Translations under genes and position numbers: made by a program
Shown: one piece after another, positions 51,391 to 61,683 of the stretch
Layout: every line of letters begins with the position of its first letter
Position numbering within the stretch: the first letter of the stretch is position 1
The notes under the pieces: model-generated
The model's database searches: none
Seen by the model: only the letters and a program-made list of their open reading frames with translations
What the model was told of the DNA's origin: nothing
DNA from: Thiosocius sp963759055
Lineage (GTDB): Bacteria; Pseudomonadota; Gammaproteobacteria; Chromatiales; Chromatiaceae
DNA: 64,000 bases
Direction: 5' to 3'
Assembly: GCA_963759055.1 (NCBI GenBank)
Contig: CAVWYD010000006.1
Span: 260,306-324,305 of the forward strand

Positions 51391-51680
51391 TGTCCACAAT
51401 GGCCCCGCAAATATGCGTTGGGAAAGAGCCGGTCGTGCGATGTCAGACTAAGTTGGCGGGCACGGCTGTAGGCATGGCTGATGATGGCTGTGCCCAACCG
51501 TCTGGCATCGGGTGCAGGTACCTCGGCCGGCAAGAACATCCATGCGTGCGCGCCGTTGTCCGAGCGCGAGATCTCGAGCGCTACTGGTACATCCACAGTT
51601 CATGGCAAGACCGAGCGAACGCCTGGGCGTCCTCTCTCCATTCGTCCTTGTCAAAATCGACGGCGAGAAAATTTCGGCAG
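51391..51680 (-). pseudogene. fragment of a TOTE-conflict-system archaeo-eukaryotic primase
   Basis: On the minus strand RNFLAVDFDKDEWREDAQAF then ARSCHEL, and after one frame change DVPVALEISRSDNGAHAWMF, LPAEVPAPDARRLGTAIISH and SHDRLFPNA. This is the catalytic region of the primase of TOTE systems: the D-F-D metal motif, E-x-S-R-S-x-N-G-x-H-x-W and S-x-D-R-L-F-P-N. Only about 95 residues are left, with a frameshift near 51598. The helicase and nuclease parts normally found with it are absent. A stretch to its right (51700-52000) has no clear coding pattern. Confidence 0.7.
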
Positions 51681-52005
51681 GAACGAAATTTCGAGTAAGC
51701 CCCGAAGGGATTTGACCCTGGGATTGGTCGAACAAAATAGCAGATGTCATCTGAGCGTGTGTCTGGCGATGATTCGCATGGGCATTAATGTAGTATGTTC
51801 CCGAAATGGGAGCAATAACCCTGACTGCGAATGGAACCCGATACGGCAAGGCCCTGGGCAGGTCGGGGCAGGATGAACTGCGGTCCGCAACCCAGCCCGT
51901 AGCATCTCCGTCCAGAAGTAAGCGCAGAGCAGCATGCACTTGCCTGCAATTCCGGCATATGCCAGCATTTACCCATGCGGAACCATCTTCGAATACAAAT
52001 GAGCC

Positions 52006-52296
52006 GTGGCTAGCTAGATTGTCAGAAAACTCGATGTAGAGACATTGTCTCGCCTGCGAATACGGGCCGCCACGCATGGTGTTTCGATGGAAGAAGAAGC
52101 GCGTCGAATTCTAAAAGAAGCTGTCAGTGCACCTGAGCGGCTTCGCGATCTCGCCCCTCGGATTTTCGGTACAGCGCACGGCGTCGGCCTCCAGTTGTCG
52201 AAGAGAACACCCCACGAACCGCCGGATCTCAACGGATGGTCTTGTTGGATACAGACCCGGTTCAAGTACGCTCCTGCCCACAGATCTTTCCACTGA
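52006..52296 (+). pseudogene. FitA-like antitoxin with an internal stop, plus the first codons of its FitB/VapC toxin
   Basis: Read from a GTG at 52006 the frame gives V-A-S, an amber codon, then IVRKLDVETLSRLRIRAATH and GVSMEEEARRILKEAVSAPE, the ribbon-helix-helix pattern of FitA-like antitoxins. An alternative start is a TTG at 52045, which would lose part of the fold. At 52236 an overlapping ATG opens MVLLDTDPV, the typical first strand of a PIN-domain toxin (M-x-L-L-D-T), but the toxin is cut off after these residues. The pair is therefore non-functional. Confidence 0.65.
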
Positions 52297-52304
52297 GTAG
52301 CCGC

Positions 52305-53438
52305 ATGGACCTGGTTCTGGACAAGCGAAATATTGGTAGCAGGCGCAAGAGCCGGTTGCAGGAACGCTTCGAAAAGCTGCGCAGCACTCTGGAGCGGCAG
52401 AGCCGGCGCAATACCCGCTTCAGACTGGATCTGGATGAACTGGTCGAATTCTACCATCGACGCTCGATTGAGAACGACAAGGTGGTGTTCGACGATCTCG
52501 TCGCATTGATCGAGAAACTTATCGTCTTCGCAGGCCGCAAGAGCCTGTCGGACTGGCACCGCGGGGAATTGGATGATTGGCTCAGGGACCTGATTGAGCG
52601 GCGGATCTCACAGGTCGACCAGGAGATCGCCGAGCAGCTGCGCCTGGACTACCGGCAGGCGATTGCTCGCTCGATGGGCATCTCGGTCGATGAGTTGGTC
52701 GAACGTTTCGAGGGGGCGACCGAGGACGCAGAAAACGGGTTCGATGAGCGAGACGGCGCAGAACAGGCCGATTACTGGGACGACGGCCCGGTCCAAGAGG
52801 ACCTGTTCGGGTTCGACGATGTCGACCCGGAGGCGGATGCATTCGATACCAGCTTCGAGGCGAATGGGCCGGACTGGATAGACGACGAGGAAGAGGCCCA
52901 CATCGGGCGAACAGTCATGGACGGTAGCTGGGCGAAAGACTTGTTCCGCCGCGCCGCCCAGGCCCTGCACCCGGACCGCGAGCCTGATCCCGAACGGCGC
53001 CAGGTCAAGCAAGAACGCATGCGTGAACTGCTCAGGGCGCGCAAGCACGGCGACATCATGGCCATGCTGACTATCTACAGTGACAGCGTGAGTGGCGCGG
53101 ATATCGTCCTCGCCGAGCAGGAGATGACTGAAATCTGCGATGCCTTGGAACACCAGCTGGATGCGTTGGAGTTGGAAAAGCAGGAGTACATCTATTCCCA
53201 TCCCGTCCGACACATGGTGTTCGAGTTGTTCTATCACAGCACGAAGAAGGGGCGTAAGCGCAGGGTCCAGGAATGGGAGCAGGACTTGAAACACGAGGCG
53301 GCCGATCTGCGCGATCTTGTCACATTCCTGCGTAATCTCACCTGTCTGAAAACCGTGCTTGAGGATCGTCGCGACGCGCGTTCTGCGATGCTTGCCGACG
53401 TACTGTTCGAGAATATGCCGATTCTGATGTCCCGGTAA
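52305..53438 (+). CDS. J-domain (DnaJ-like) protein of unknown function
   Basis: A 377-residue acidic protein. A coiled-coil-like N-terminus (KSRLQERFEKLRSTLERQSR) and a long acidic linker (about residues 145-200) precede a J-domain-like block near residues 207-260: AKDLFRRAAQALHPDREPDP, which contains the H-P-D tripeptide. A helical C-terminal part follows (LEHQLDALELEKQEYIYSHP). The ATG chosen lies after the toxin fragment; an in-frame upstream ATG at 52236 would fuse the toxin start to it. The HPD motif predicts contact with DnaK. Such proteins occur near defence and toxin loci, but no role is known. Confidence 0.65.
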   Translation: MDLVLDKRNIGSRRKSRLQERFEKLRSTLERQSRRNTRFRLDLDELVEFYHRRSIENDKVVFDDLVALIEKLIVFAGRKSLSDWHRGELDDWLRDLIERRISQVDQEIAEQLRLDYRQAIARSMGISVDELVERFEGATEDAENGFDERDGAEQADYWDDGPVQEDLFGFDDVDPEADAFDTSFEANGPDWIDDEEEAHIGRTVMDGSWAKDLFRRAAQALHPDREPDPERRQVKQERMRELLRARKHGDIMAMLTIYSDSVSGADIVLAEQEMTEICDALEHQLDALELEKQEYIYSHPVRHMVFELFYHSTKKGRKRRVQEWEQDLKHEAADLRDLVTFLRNLTCLKTVLEDRRDARSAMLADVLFENMPILMSR

Positions 53439-54127
53439 CTGATCGGATCAAGCCTTCGGTTAGCGCTCGCCATACTCAGCTGCCATGGCTGGATTCGCTC
53501 GGTATCTTTCAGGTACAGCGCTTGGAGCGAAAGAACTGATAGAGGTAGAGACGGATGACGAGTAAGACCATCCTGGATGCCGTGCACGAGACGGCGAAAG
53601 GGTTGCGCAAAGCGGGCGACGGTGTTCGATAGGGCCCGGCCACCAGGAAATTTCCTGTGGCGGAATACCTGTATCAGGTCCGGCACTGTGTTGATATGGT
53701 CGCTCCGACAAGCATGCATGAGGCATATCGCCAATCGGCTTTGATACCCGGGGAGATGGTGAAATCCAGCTGCTTGGCAGCCCTGACCTTGTGTGCAGCC
53801 GCGCATTTGGCGTGGTGTTTTCGCCGGGCTTTTGCAGCGGAAAATCCCTCGCAATATTGGGTTTGACATTGAACGGGCACCGACGTGAACTGCAGTCTGT
53901 TGACGGATTTCGATTGTGCAGGGCCGAAGTTTTCACCGGGGCGTCTGCGCCTGCCTTTTGGAAGTGCTTCAGGACCGACTCGATCAACGCCGTCTGTCCA
54001 ACGGCGTCGAAGCGTCGCGGGTGTTCGAGAAGCCCTGGTGGGTCACCGATCGAACTAAAATTACCTGCGATAATTTTCCGGTAGCTTGCATTTAGTTCGA
54101 TCGTCAATCGTAAGTGATTGAAAAACC
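53439..54127 (+). other. 689-base region with toxin-antitoxin debris
   Basis: Apart from the antitoxin fragment at 53555-53632, no coding pattern is supported. It lies directly left of the first tmRNA-tail repeat. Confidence 0.45.
53555..53632 (+). pseudogene. N-terminal fragment of an XRE-family (HigA/NadS-like) antitoxin
   Basis: MTSKTILDAVHETAKGLRKA and a few residues more match the start of XRE antitoxins that usually read I-L-x-x-V-H-E-T-A-x-G-L-x-x-A-G-V-M-D. A stop follows after 25 residues, and no helix-turn-helix remains. Confidence 0.5.
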
Positions 54128-54225
54128 ATTGAATAATTTGTGGAGTGGGCGTCTTTTTTATATCGAATCAGATCAATGGCTTGTGGGCCATCTACTCGAG
54201 AATACCCCCGCAAACACCCGCGTAT
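54128..54225 (+). repeat. tmRNA-tail attachment-like repeat, copy A
   Basis: Contains TTGTGGAGTGGGCGTC (altered tmRNA tail, normally TGGTGGAGGCGGCG), then AGATCAATGGCTT and the pair of C-rich blocks ATACCCCCGCAAACACCCGCG. It aligns with copies B and C in order and spacing. It lies left of ParDE-Wadjet. Confidence 0.65.
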
Positions 54226-54400
54226 CACGAAGATTGGGAACTGCGGCCCGCAGTTGGCCTTGAAATCCTTGAACTGATTTACAAAAGGAAATCGATCGTC
54301 GGGTGACGCGGGTGCCCGCGAATCGCCTCGATGTCTTCTTGTTTATCCCCGAAGGGCTTGCAAGCACCTGGGTTCGGTTTATTCTCTTCCGCATCGATAA

Positions 54401-54415
54401 TATGAATATTTCATA
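54401..54415. promoter_or_regulatory. palindromic operator upstream of parD
   Basis: TATGAA and TTCATA are separated by TAT, 19 bases before the parD start, as expected for ParD autoregulation. GGAGG follows at 54424. Confidence 0.55.
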
Positions 54416-54433
54416 CTGCATTCGGAGGCTGGC

Positions 54434-54691
54434 ATGGGTACGACCCGCAAAACCATCACGGTAACCGATCAGCAGGACGCGTGGATCAAGGCGCAGATTG
54501 AGGCCGGCGACTTTACCAACGACAGCGAATACATCCGCGACCTGATTCGCCGTGACCAGACGCGCCAAGCAGAGCTCGAGGCGATCCGCATGGAATTGAT
54601 CAAGGGCGAAGAGAGCGGGGCATCCCGTTCTTTTGACGCGGACGCATTCAAAGAGAAGATGACTGCCAAACATGCCAGGCGTGCGCGCTGA
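54434..54691 (+). CDS. parD: ParD-family antitoxin
   Basis: An 85-residue ribbon-helix-helix antitoxin. The N-terminus TTRKTITVTDQQDAWIKAQI and the second helix FTNDSEYIRDLIRRDQ are the ParD/CopG pattern (strand, E/D-x-W-I, Y-I-R-D-x-I-R-x-D). The C-terminal tail is charged and probably wraps the toxin. CGGAGG precedes the ATG, and a palindrome lies upstream. It overlaps parE by 20 bases. Confidence 0.9.
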   Translation: MGTTRKTITVTDQQDAWIKAQIEAGDFTNDSEYIRDLIRRDQTRQAELEAIRMELIKGEESGASRSFDADAFKEKMTAKHARRAR

Positions 54692-54986
54692 ATATCGCTT
54701 AAACCCCGAGGCCGAGCGCGATCTGGAATTCATCTGGCTCTATACCTCTGAAGCATGGGGACATGAGCAAGCTAACGGCTATACGGATGACCTCGCAGAC
54801 GCTTTTTCGCAGCTGGCCCATAACCCGAAACTGGGAATGAGTTGCGAGGACATTCGACGAGGGTACCGTCGGTTCCGTGTCGGGCGACATGTTGTCTACT
54901 ATCGAACGAGCGATTTCGGAATCGCTGTCGTTCGAGTCTTGCACGAACGCATGCTGCAGACACGGCATCTGCAGGGCGCCGCATAA
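54672..54986 (+). CDS. parE: ParE-family toxin
   Basis: A 104-residue RelE/ParE-superfamily toxin: YRLNPEAERDLEFIWLYTSE, GYTDDLADAFSQLAHNPKLG, RRGYRRFRVGRHVVYYRTSD and GIAVVRVLHERM are canonical. ParE toxins poison DNA gyrase. It is directly abutted by jetA (the stop is followed at once by the jetA ATG), so the toxin-antitoxin pair and Wadjet may be transcribed together. Confidence 0.9.
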   Translation: MPGVRAEYRLNPEAERDLEFIWLYTSEAWGHEQANGYTDDLADAFSQLAHNPKLGMSCEDIRRGYRRFRVGRHVVYYRTSDFGIAVVRVLHERMLQTRHLQGAA

Positions 54987-56437
54987 ATGGATTTCGCTAC
55001 CCTCGATTGGCTGCGCCAGAATCACCCGGCGTGGCGGCTGTTGAACTCGCCGCACGCTGCTCTGATCGTGAGCTTTCTCCATCGCGTATTTGTCCTGCCC
55101 AACGAGCGGTTGATCGCTCAGGCCGACCTGGCCGAGGCCCTCGAGGACGAGCTGTTCGCGCTGCGTGAAAGCCAGGGCGGCCGATGCGTTCCCGAAATCC
55201 GCGCTGGAATACCTCAACGACTGGGCCGGCGCTGACAAGGGCTGGTTGCGCAAGTTCTACCGCCAGGGCTCCGACGAACCCTATTTCGACCTGACGCCGG
55301 CCACCGAGAAGGCGATCGGCTGGCTCGGCAGCCTGACGGCGCGCGCCTTCGTCGGTACCGAGTCGCGCCTGCTGACCCTGTTCGAGCTGCTCAGGCAGAT
55401 CGATGCCGGCAGTGAGGCGGATCCCGCCGTGCGCATCGCCGAGCTGCAGCGTCGCCGTGACCAGATCGACGCGGAGATGGCGCGCGTGCTGGAAGGTGAC
55501 ATGCCGCTGCTCGACGAGACCGCATTGAAGGAGCGCTTTCAGCAGTTCATGGAACTCGCGCGCGCCCTGCTGTCCGACTTTCGTGAGGTCGAGCAAAACT
55601 TCCGCACGCTCGACCGCTGGGTGCGCGAACGCATTACCCTTTGGGAGGGTAGCAAGGGAGAGCTGCTCGAGGCGATCATGGGCGAACGTGACGCGATCAC
55701 GGATTCCGACCAGGGTCGCAGCTTTCGCGGTTTCTGGGACTTCCTGATGTCGAGCGCGCGCCAGGCAGAGTTCAGTGACCTGCTCGAACGTATCCTGTCA
55801 CTGCCGGCCGTGACGGAACTCGCCCCGGACGTGCGTACCCGGCGCATCCATTACGACTGGCTGGAGGCGGGCGAGCACACCCAGCGCACCGTGGCACAAT
55901 TGTCGCAGCAATTGAGGCGCTTTCTCGACGACAAGGCCTGGCTGGAGAATCGACGCATCATGGACATCCTGCGCGGTATCGAGAGCAAGGCGCTCGGCAT
56001 GCGGCAGTCGCCGCCCGGCGGCGACTTCATGACCATCGACGGCATCGGCTCGTCGATCGAACTCCCTATGGAGCGTCCCTTGTACACGCCTGCGATGAAG
56101 CCGCGGCTGACCGACCTGGTTCAGGATGCCGTCGATGTGGAGGTCGATACCGGGGCGCTGTATGCCAATGTCGTGGTGGACAAGACGGTGTTGTCGCGGC
56201 ATATCCGCCATGCGCTGCAGACTGCCGACCAGGTGACCTTGCTCGACCTGTGCCGGGCGCGCCCGCTTGAGCATGGCCTCGCGGAGCTGGTGGCCTACCT
56301 GGACCTGGCCGACCGCAGCTTCAAGGCGGTGATCGATGAATCGGTCGAGGACCACATCACCTGGCGGGGCGCAGGGCCGCGACGGACGGGACCAACTGAA
56401 ACGGGTGAGTCTGCCGCGTGTGATATTCGTGCGATGA
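54987..56437 (+). CDS. jetA: Wadjet defence protein JetA (DUF3375), two frameshifts
   Basis: JetA is the kleisin-like subunit of the Wadjet SMC complex, which recognises and removes circular plasmids. The DUF3375 start is MDFATLDWLRQNHPAWRLLN, with SPHAALIVSFLHRVF. After a shift near 55182 it continues DAFPKSALEYLNDWAGADKG, WLRKFYRQGSDEPYFDLTPA, SRLLTLFELLRQI and DQGRSFRGFWDFLMSSARQA. Near 56368 a second shift gives the normal end LPRVIFVR and stop. About 483 residues. It starts at the parE stop and is followed 7 bases later by jetB. Confidence 0.93.
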
Positions 56438-56444
56438 TCGTGAC

Positions 56445-57098
56445 ATGACGAGTGAGCCGCAGGACAAACTCGGAGATCCGGCCGGCGTCTCGCCGATCTT
56501 TCGCCGCTGCTGATCGCCCTGCTCAAGGGCGTGATCTACCGCGACGAGTCGACCGGCATCAAGGCCAGGCAATGGCACGACCTTCTCGGTTTGCAGCATC
56601 GCGTGCGCGACTATGTCGCGGTGCTCGGCCTGACGCTGGAGCTGGACGAGGCCGAGGGCTATGCCTACTTGCGTTCGGTGGATCGTGAGGCACAGGATCC
56701 GGACACGCCAGGTCCCACGCCTGGTCGCGCGCCGGCCCTTGTCGTTCCCCGTCAGTTTGCTGCTGGCCCTGCTGCGCAAGAAGCTGGCCGAGTTCGATGC
56801 CGGTGGCCAGGAGGGCGGGGTGCGCCTGGTGCTGTCGCGTGAAGAGATCGTCGAGCTGGTGCGCGTGTTTCTGCCGGAGACCAGCAACGAGGTGCGCCTG
56901 ATCGACCGGGTCGATACCGACATCAACAAGGTCGTCGAACTCGGCTTTCTGCGCCGCATGAAATCGACCACCGGGCAACCGACGGTGTTCGAGGTGCGGC
57001 GCATCCTGAAATCCTTCGTCGATGCACAGTGGCTGGCCGAGTTCGATGCGCGGCTCGCGGCCTACCGGACGCAGCTCGCTGGGCGAGGTACAGGGTGA
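56445..57098 (+). CDS. jetB: Wadjet defence protein JetB (DUF4194), two frameshifts
   Basis: JetB is the KITE-type winged-helix subunit that binds the kleisin and SMC heads. It starts MTSEPQDKLGD, shifts near 56490 into LSPLLIALLKGVIYRDESTG and RVRDYVAVLGLTLELDEAEG, and shifts again near 56705 into RPLSFPVSLLLALLRKKLAE, LVLSREEIVELVRVFLPETS and KVVELGFLRRM. These are the DUF4194 landmarks. About 217 residues. It ends 5 bases before jetC. Confidence 0.9.
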
Positions 57099-57103
57099 GG
57101 GCG

Positions 57104-60100
57104 ATGCCTGAACCGCAGGACCTCGGCCTGGACTTCGTCGCAGACGACGCGCTGACGGGGTTTCGCCTGGAGCGCCTCGAGGTGTTCAACTGGGGTACCT
57201 TCGATGAGCGGGTCTGGACGCTGCACGCCGACGGCAAGAACGCGCTCCTGACCGGCGATATCGGCTCGGGCAAATCGACCCTGGTGGACGCGGTGACCAC
57301 GCTGCTGGTGCCGGCACAGCGCGTGGCCTACAACAAGGCCGCCGGGGCCGACAGCCGCGAGCGCAGCCTGAAGTCCTACGTGCTCGGCTATTACAAGTCG
57401 GAGCGCAGCGAGCTTGGCGGGGCTGCGAAACCGGTCGCCCTGCGCGATAACAACAGCTTTTCGGTCATCCTCGGCGTGTTCCACAATGCCGGCTACGACC
57501 AGACGGTGACCCTGGCGCAGGTGTTTTGGATCAAGGATGCACAGGCACAGCCGGCGCGTTTCTTTGTCGGTGCGGAACGGGATCTGACCATCAGCCGGGA
57601 TTTCGCCGGTTTCGGTAGCGAAATAACGGCGCTGCGCAAGCGTCTGCGAAGCAGCGGCGTCGAGGTGTTCGACAGCTTTCCACCCTACGGCGCCTGGTTC
57701 CGGCGCCGCTTCGGGATCGACAACGAGCAGGCCCTGGAGCTGTTTCATCAGACCGTGTCAATGAAGTCGGTCGGCAACCTGACCGAGTTCGTGCGCAACC
57801 ATATGCTCGAGCCATTCGAGGTGGCGCCGCGCATCGCCGCGCTGATCGAGCACTTCGATGATCTTGATCGTGCCCACGCGGCCGTTCTGAAGGCCAAGCG
57901 CCAGGTCGAACTGCTGACCCCGCTGGTGGCGGATTGCGATCGCTATGCCGCGCTCAGTGCGTCGAGCGAGACGCTGCGTGCCTGCCGCGAGGCGCTGCGG
58001 CCTTACTTCGCGGGGCTCAAGCTGGAGCTGCTGGAGCGGCGGCTGGACCATTTGCAGGAAGAATGGCTGCGCCAGAACTCACGGGTCGAGGCGCTGACCG
58101 CGCAGCGCGATGCGCAGCGGGCCGATGCGGCCGAACTGCGGCAGAGCATCGCCGACAATGGCGGTGACCGTCTCGAACGACTTGCCGAGGAGATCCGTGT
58201 CAAGTCGGCTGAACGCGACAGTCGCAGGAAAAAGGCCGAACGGCATGCCGAGTTGCTGCACGCCATCGGTGGCGGGGACGTTACCGATGAGGCCGCCTTT
58301 GAACGTCTTCGCCAGGCGAACATCGATCGCCTGGCGGCGTCGCGGACACGCGAGGCGGAGCTGCAGAACAACCTGACCGAACGGTCCGTGGAGCTGCATC
58401 AGGGCAGAGCGCAGCATGCCGCATTGGCTGCCGAGATCGCGAGCCTCAAGGCCCGTCGCAGCAATATACCTGCCGAGCAGGTTGCCTTGCGCGCGAGCCT
58501 GTGTGAGGCGCTGAATCTTCCCGCATCCGAGATGCCGTATGCCGGCGAACTGCTGACCGTGCGCGAGGACGAACGCGACTGGGAGGGTGCGGCAGAGCGT
58601 CTGCTGCGCAGCTTCGGCCTGTCGCTGCTGGTGCCCGAGTCGCACTACCGGCAGGTCGCGGAGTGGGTGGATCGCACCCACCTGCGCGGACGCCTGGTCT
58701 ATTACCGGATTCGATCGGCCCGCCGAAGCGTGCCGTCCTCGCTGCATCCCAGATTCGCTGGCGCGCAAACTGGCGATCAAGCCGGATAGCGCCTTCTACG
58801 ACTGGCTGGAATGTCGAACTGGCGCAGCGTTTCGACTTCGCCTGCTGCGCGACCGCCGAGCAGTTCCGCCGCGAGACCAAGGCCATCACCCGCGCAGGCC
58901 AGGTCAAGTCGCGCGGCGAGCGTCACGAAAAGGACGATCGTCACCGCCTGGACGATCGCGCCCGCTATGTACTCGGTTGGAGCAACACCGAAAAGATCGC
59001 CGTCCTCGAAACCGAACAGCGGCAGCTCGAAACACGTCTGGGTGAAATGGGGGCTCGCATCGCTGAGATCCAGGCTGAACAGGCCCGCCTGGACGAGCAG
59101 CAGGACGTGCTGGTCAAGCTCGACGAATACCGCGACTTCCGTGAGCTGGACTGGCGCGCGATGGCGGCCGAGGTGGCGCGGCTGGAGGACGAGAAGCGGC
59201 GTCTGGAGAATGCCTCTGACCTGCTGAGGCAACTGATGGCGCAGTTGAATACGGTGTCTGAACAGCTCGCAGAAACCGAACAGCAACTCGAACTGCGTCG
59301 CGAAGAACGCGCAAGAACGCAGCAGAAACGCGAGGATGCCGAGGCCCTGCGGGCACAGACCCAGGCGCTGCTCGACGAGCCCGCCACGGCGGCCCACGAG
59401 GCACGATTCGCGACACTGGAGGAGTTGCGTCCGCAGGCATCTGGGCGAGCATCAGTTGAGCGTGGAGTCCTGTGACAACCGCGAGCGCGAGATGCGCGAC
59501 TGGCTGCAGGCACGCATCGATGCCGAGGACAAGCGCCTCAAGTCACTCGGCGAGAAGATCGTCCGCGGCATGACCGAGTACAAAGAGGCCTATCGGCTGG
59601 AGACCGAGGAGGTTGATGCGAGCCTCGCGGCCAGCTTCGAATACCGTGGCATGCTCGAACAACTCCAGGCCGATGATCTGCCGCGATTCGAGGCGCGTTT
59701 CAAAGAGCTGCTCAACGAAAACACCATCCGCGAGGTGGCCAATTTTCAGTCGCAACTGGCGCGCGAACGCGAGACCATCAGGGAACGCATCGCACGCATC
59801 AATGAGTCGTTGACGCAGATCGACTACAACGCCGGGCGCTACATCCTGCTTGAGGCGCGCCTGAGCCCCGATCCCGAGATCGGCGATTTCCTGAACGAGC
59901 TGCGCACCTGCACAGAAGGGGCCTTGACCGGCTCCGACGACGAGCAGTACTCCGAGGCCAAGTTCCTGCAGGTCAAGCACATCATCGAAAGGTTTCGCGG
60001 GCGCGAGGGTCAGGCCGAACTGGATCGCCGCTGGACTCTCAAGGTCACCGATGTGCGTAATTGGTTCATATTTGCCGCCAGCGAACGCTGGCGCGAGGAT

Positions 60101-60481
60101 GACAAGGAGTACGAACACTACTCGGATTCGGGCGGCAAGTCCGGCGGCCAGAAAGAAAAGCTCGCTTACACCATCCTGGCCGCGAGCCTCGCCTACCAGT
60201 TCGGATTGGAATGGGGCGTAGTGCGTTCACGGTCGTTCCGTTTCGTGGTCATCGACGAGGCCTTCGGGCGTGGCTCGGACGAATCCGCCCAATACGGCCT
60301 GCGCCTGTTTGCCGAGCTCAAACTGCAACTGCTGATCGTCACACCACTGCAGAAGATCCACATCATCGAGCCGTTCGTCGACGCTGTTGGCTTCGTGCAC
60401 AACCCGGATGGTAAAGCCTCGATGTTGCGCAACCTGACGATCGAGGAATACCGGGAGGAAAAGGCGAGGGCGGCGCATTGA
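57104..60481 (+). CDS. jetC: Wadjet defence protein JetC (SMC/MukB-like ATPase), about three frameshifts
   Basis: The SMC-like motor of Wadjet, about 1125 residues. The N-terminal head has FNWGTFDERVWTLHADGKN and Walker A TGDIGSGKSTL (residues 50-60). Long coiled coils follow on both sides of a hinge near 58600-58900. The C-terminal head has the ABC signature SDSGGKSGGQKEKLAYTILA and Walker B FRFVVIDEAFGRGSDESAQY. The frame slips near 58720, 58805 and 59435, in the hinge and the second coil; the pieces are collinear. The stop overlaps the jetD start by 4 bases. Confidence 0.93.
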
Positions 60482-61683
60482 ACCGGACGGGGAACTGGAC
60501 CGGTCAGGTCGAGCTGCGGACGCAGCTGCAGCGACTCTGGGAACGGGGCGATCTGCTGGCAGAACTGTTGACCGACGAATCGTCTTTCCCGCGGCGCCTG
60601 AGTCTGAAGGGACCAAGCTCCGGCGAGATGAGCGAACAGTTCGACACAGTGCGCAAGTGGATCGCCGGGCTGTGCGCGCTGTCGCACTATCGAATCGAAT
60701 TGCGCGAGTTCCGCCATCGCGTGCTGGGAACCAACCAGGTGCCTGCAGCGGTCTGGGTGGACAGCCTCGACGATGCGCTGGCCATCCTGGGCAAACGCGC
60801 CGAGGCCAGCCGCTTCAGCGATCTGGTCTCACAGACCCGGGCACGCCGCGCTGTGCTTCTGGACTGGCTCGCCGCCAACCCACACAAGGCCCTGGCACTG
60901 GCGGACGTCTGGGGACGGCTGCTGGACGTTGTGGATTGGCTCGAGGCGCATCCACGGCCGAACGTCTACCTGCGCCAGGTCGACATCCCCGGGGTCGACA
61001 GCAAGTTCATCGAGGCCCACCGCGGCGTGTTGATGCAGTGGCTGGACCTCGTCCTGCCTGCACTTGCGATCGACCCGTCAACGGTCGGGGTCGCCGGTTT
61101 CGCCAGGCGTTACGGTTTTCGCGAGAAGCCCGAGCGAGTTCGCCTGCGCGCGCTTGATCCCGCGCAAGCACCGTTTCCGGGTGCCGGCGACGCCGATCTC
61201 ACCCTCGATGCCTCGACCTTCGCCGGCCTGCAACCGAGTGTTACGCGCGTCTTCATCACCGAAAACGAGGTCAATTTTCTCGCCTTTCCGCCGGTTGCGG
61301 ACAGCCTGCTGATCTTCGGTGCCGGCTATGGTTTCGACATATTGGCGCAAGCACGCTGGCTGGGGCAGTGCGAGGTCTATTACTGGGGCGATATCGATAC
61401 CCACGGTTTCGCCATCCTCGACCAACTGCGCGCCCGCCTTCCCCATGCGCGTTCGCTCCTGATGGACCGCGCGACCCTGCTGGAATTCGAGGCACACTGG
61501 GGAGCCGAAGAAAGGCCGACGCTGCGCGATCTGCATCGCCTGGATGCGGATGAGCGCGCGCTATACGATGAACTGAGGGACAACCGCATTCGCCCCAACT
61601 TGCGCCTTGAGCAGGAGCGCATCGGCTTCGGCTGGGTGAAGCGTGCGGTCCTTGAGTTAGGTATCGTGCCAAGGTTGAGGTAA
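60478..61683 (+). CDS. jetD: Wadjet defence protein JetD (DUF3322 + DUF2220 Toprim nuclease)
   Basis: JetD is the nuclease that cleaves the DNA extruded by JetABC. The 401 residues are intact. The N-terminal DUF3322 part includes WIAGLCALSHYRIELREFRH, and the C-terminal DUF2220 part is Toprim-like: VFITENEVNFLAFPPVADSL (the catalytic Glu) and YYWGDIDTHGFAILDQLRAR (the D-x-D). It begins with TTG overlapping the jetC stop, typical translational coupling. The order A-B-C-D with DUF3375 and DUF4194 partners marks a type I system. Confidence 0.94.
   Translation: MNRTGNWTGQVELRTQLQRLWERGDLLAELLTDESSFPRRLSLKGPSSGEMSEQFDTVRKWIAGLCALSHYRIELREFRHRVLGTNQVPAAVWVDSLDDALAILGKRAEASRFSDLVSQTRARRAVLLDWLAANPHKALALADVWGRLLDVVDWLEAHPRPNVYLRQVDIPGVDSKFIEAHRGVLMQWLDLVLPALAIDPSTVGVAGFARRYGFREKPERVRLRALDPAQAPFPGAGDADLTLDASTFAGLQPSVTRVFITENEVNFLAFPPVADSLLIFGAGYGFDILAQARWLGQCEVYYWGDIDTHGFAILDQLRARLPHARSLLMDRATLLEFEAHWGAEERPTLRDLHRLDADERALYDELRDNRIRPNLRLEQERIGFGWVKRAVLELGIVPRLR

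Noticed and set aside
51448..52077. A 209-residue minus-strand frame across the TOTE fragment and the antitoxin
   Set aside because: It runs out of phase with the primase motifs and antisense to the antitoxin; its amino-acid content is not protein-like throughout.
53460..54107. A 215-residue minus-strand frame left of ParDE
   Set aside because: No domain signature, mixed low-information composition, and it overlaps the antitoxin fragment on the other strand.
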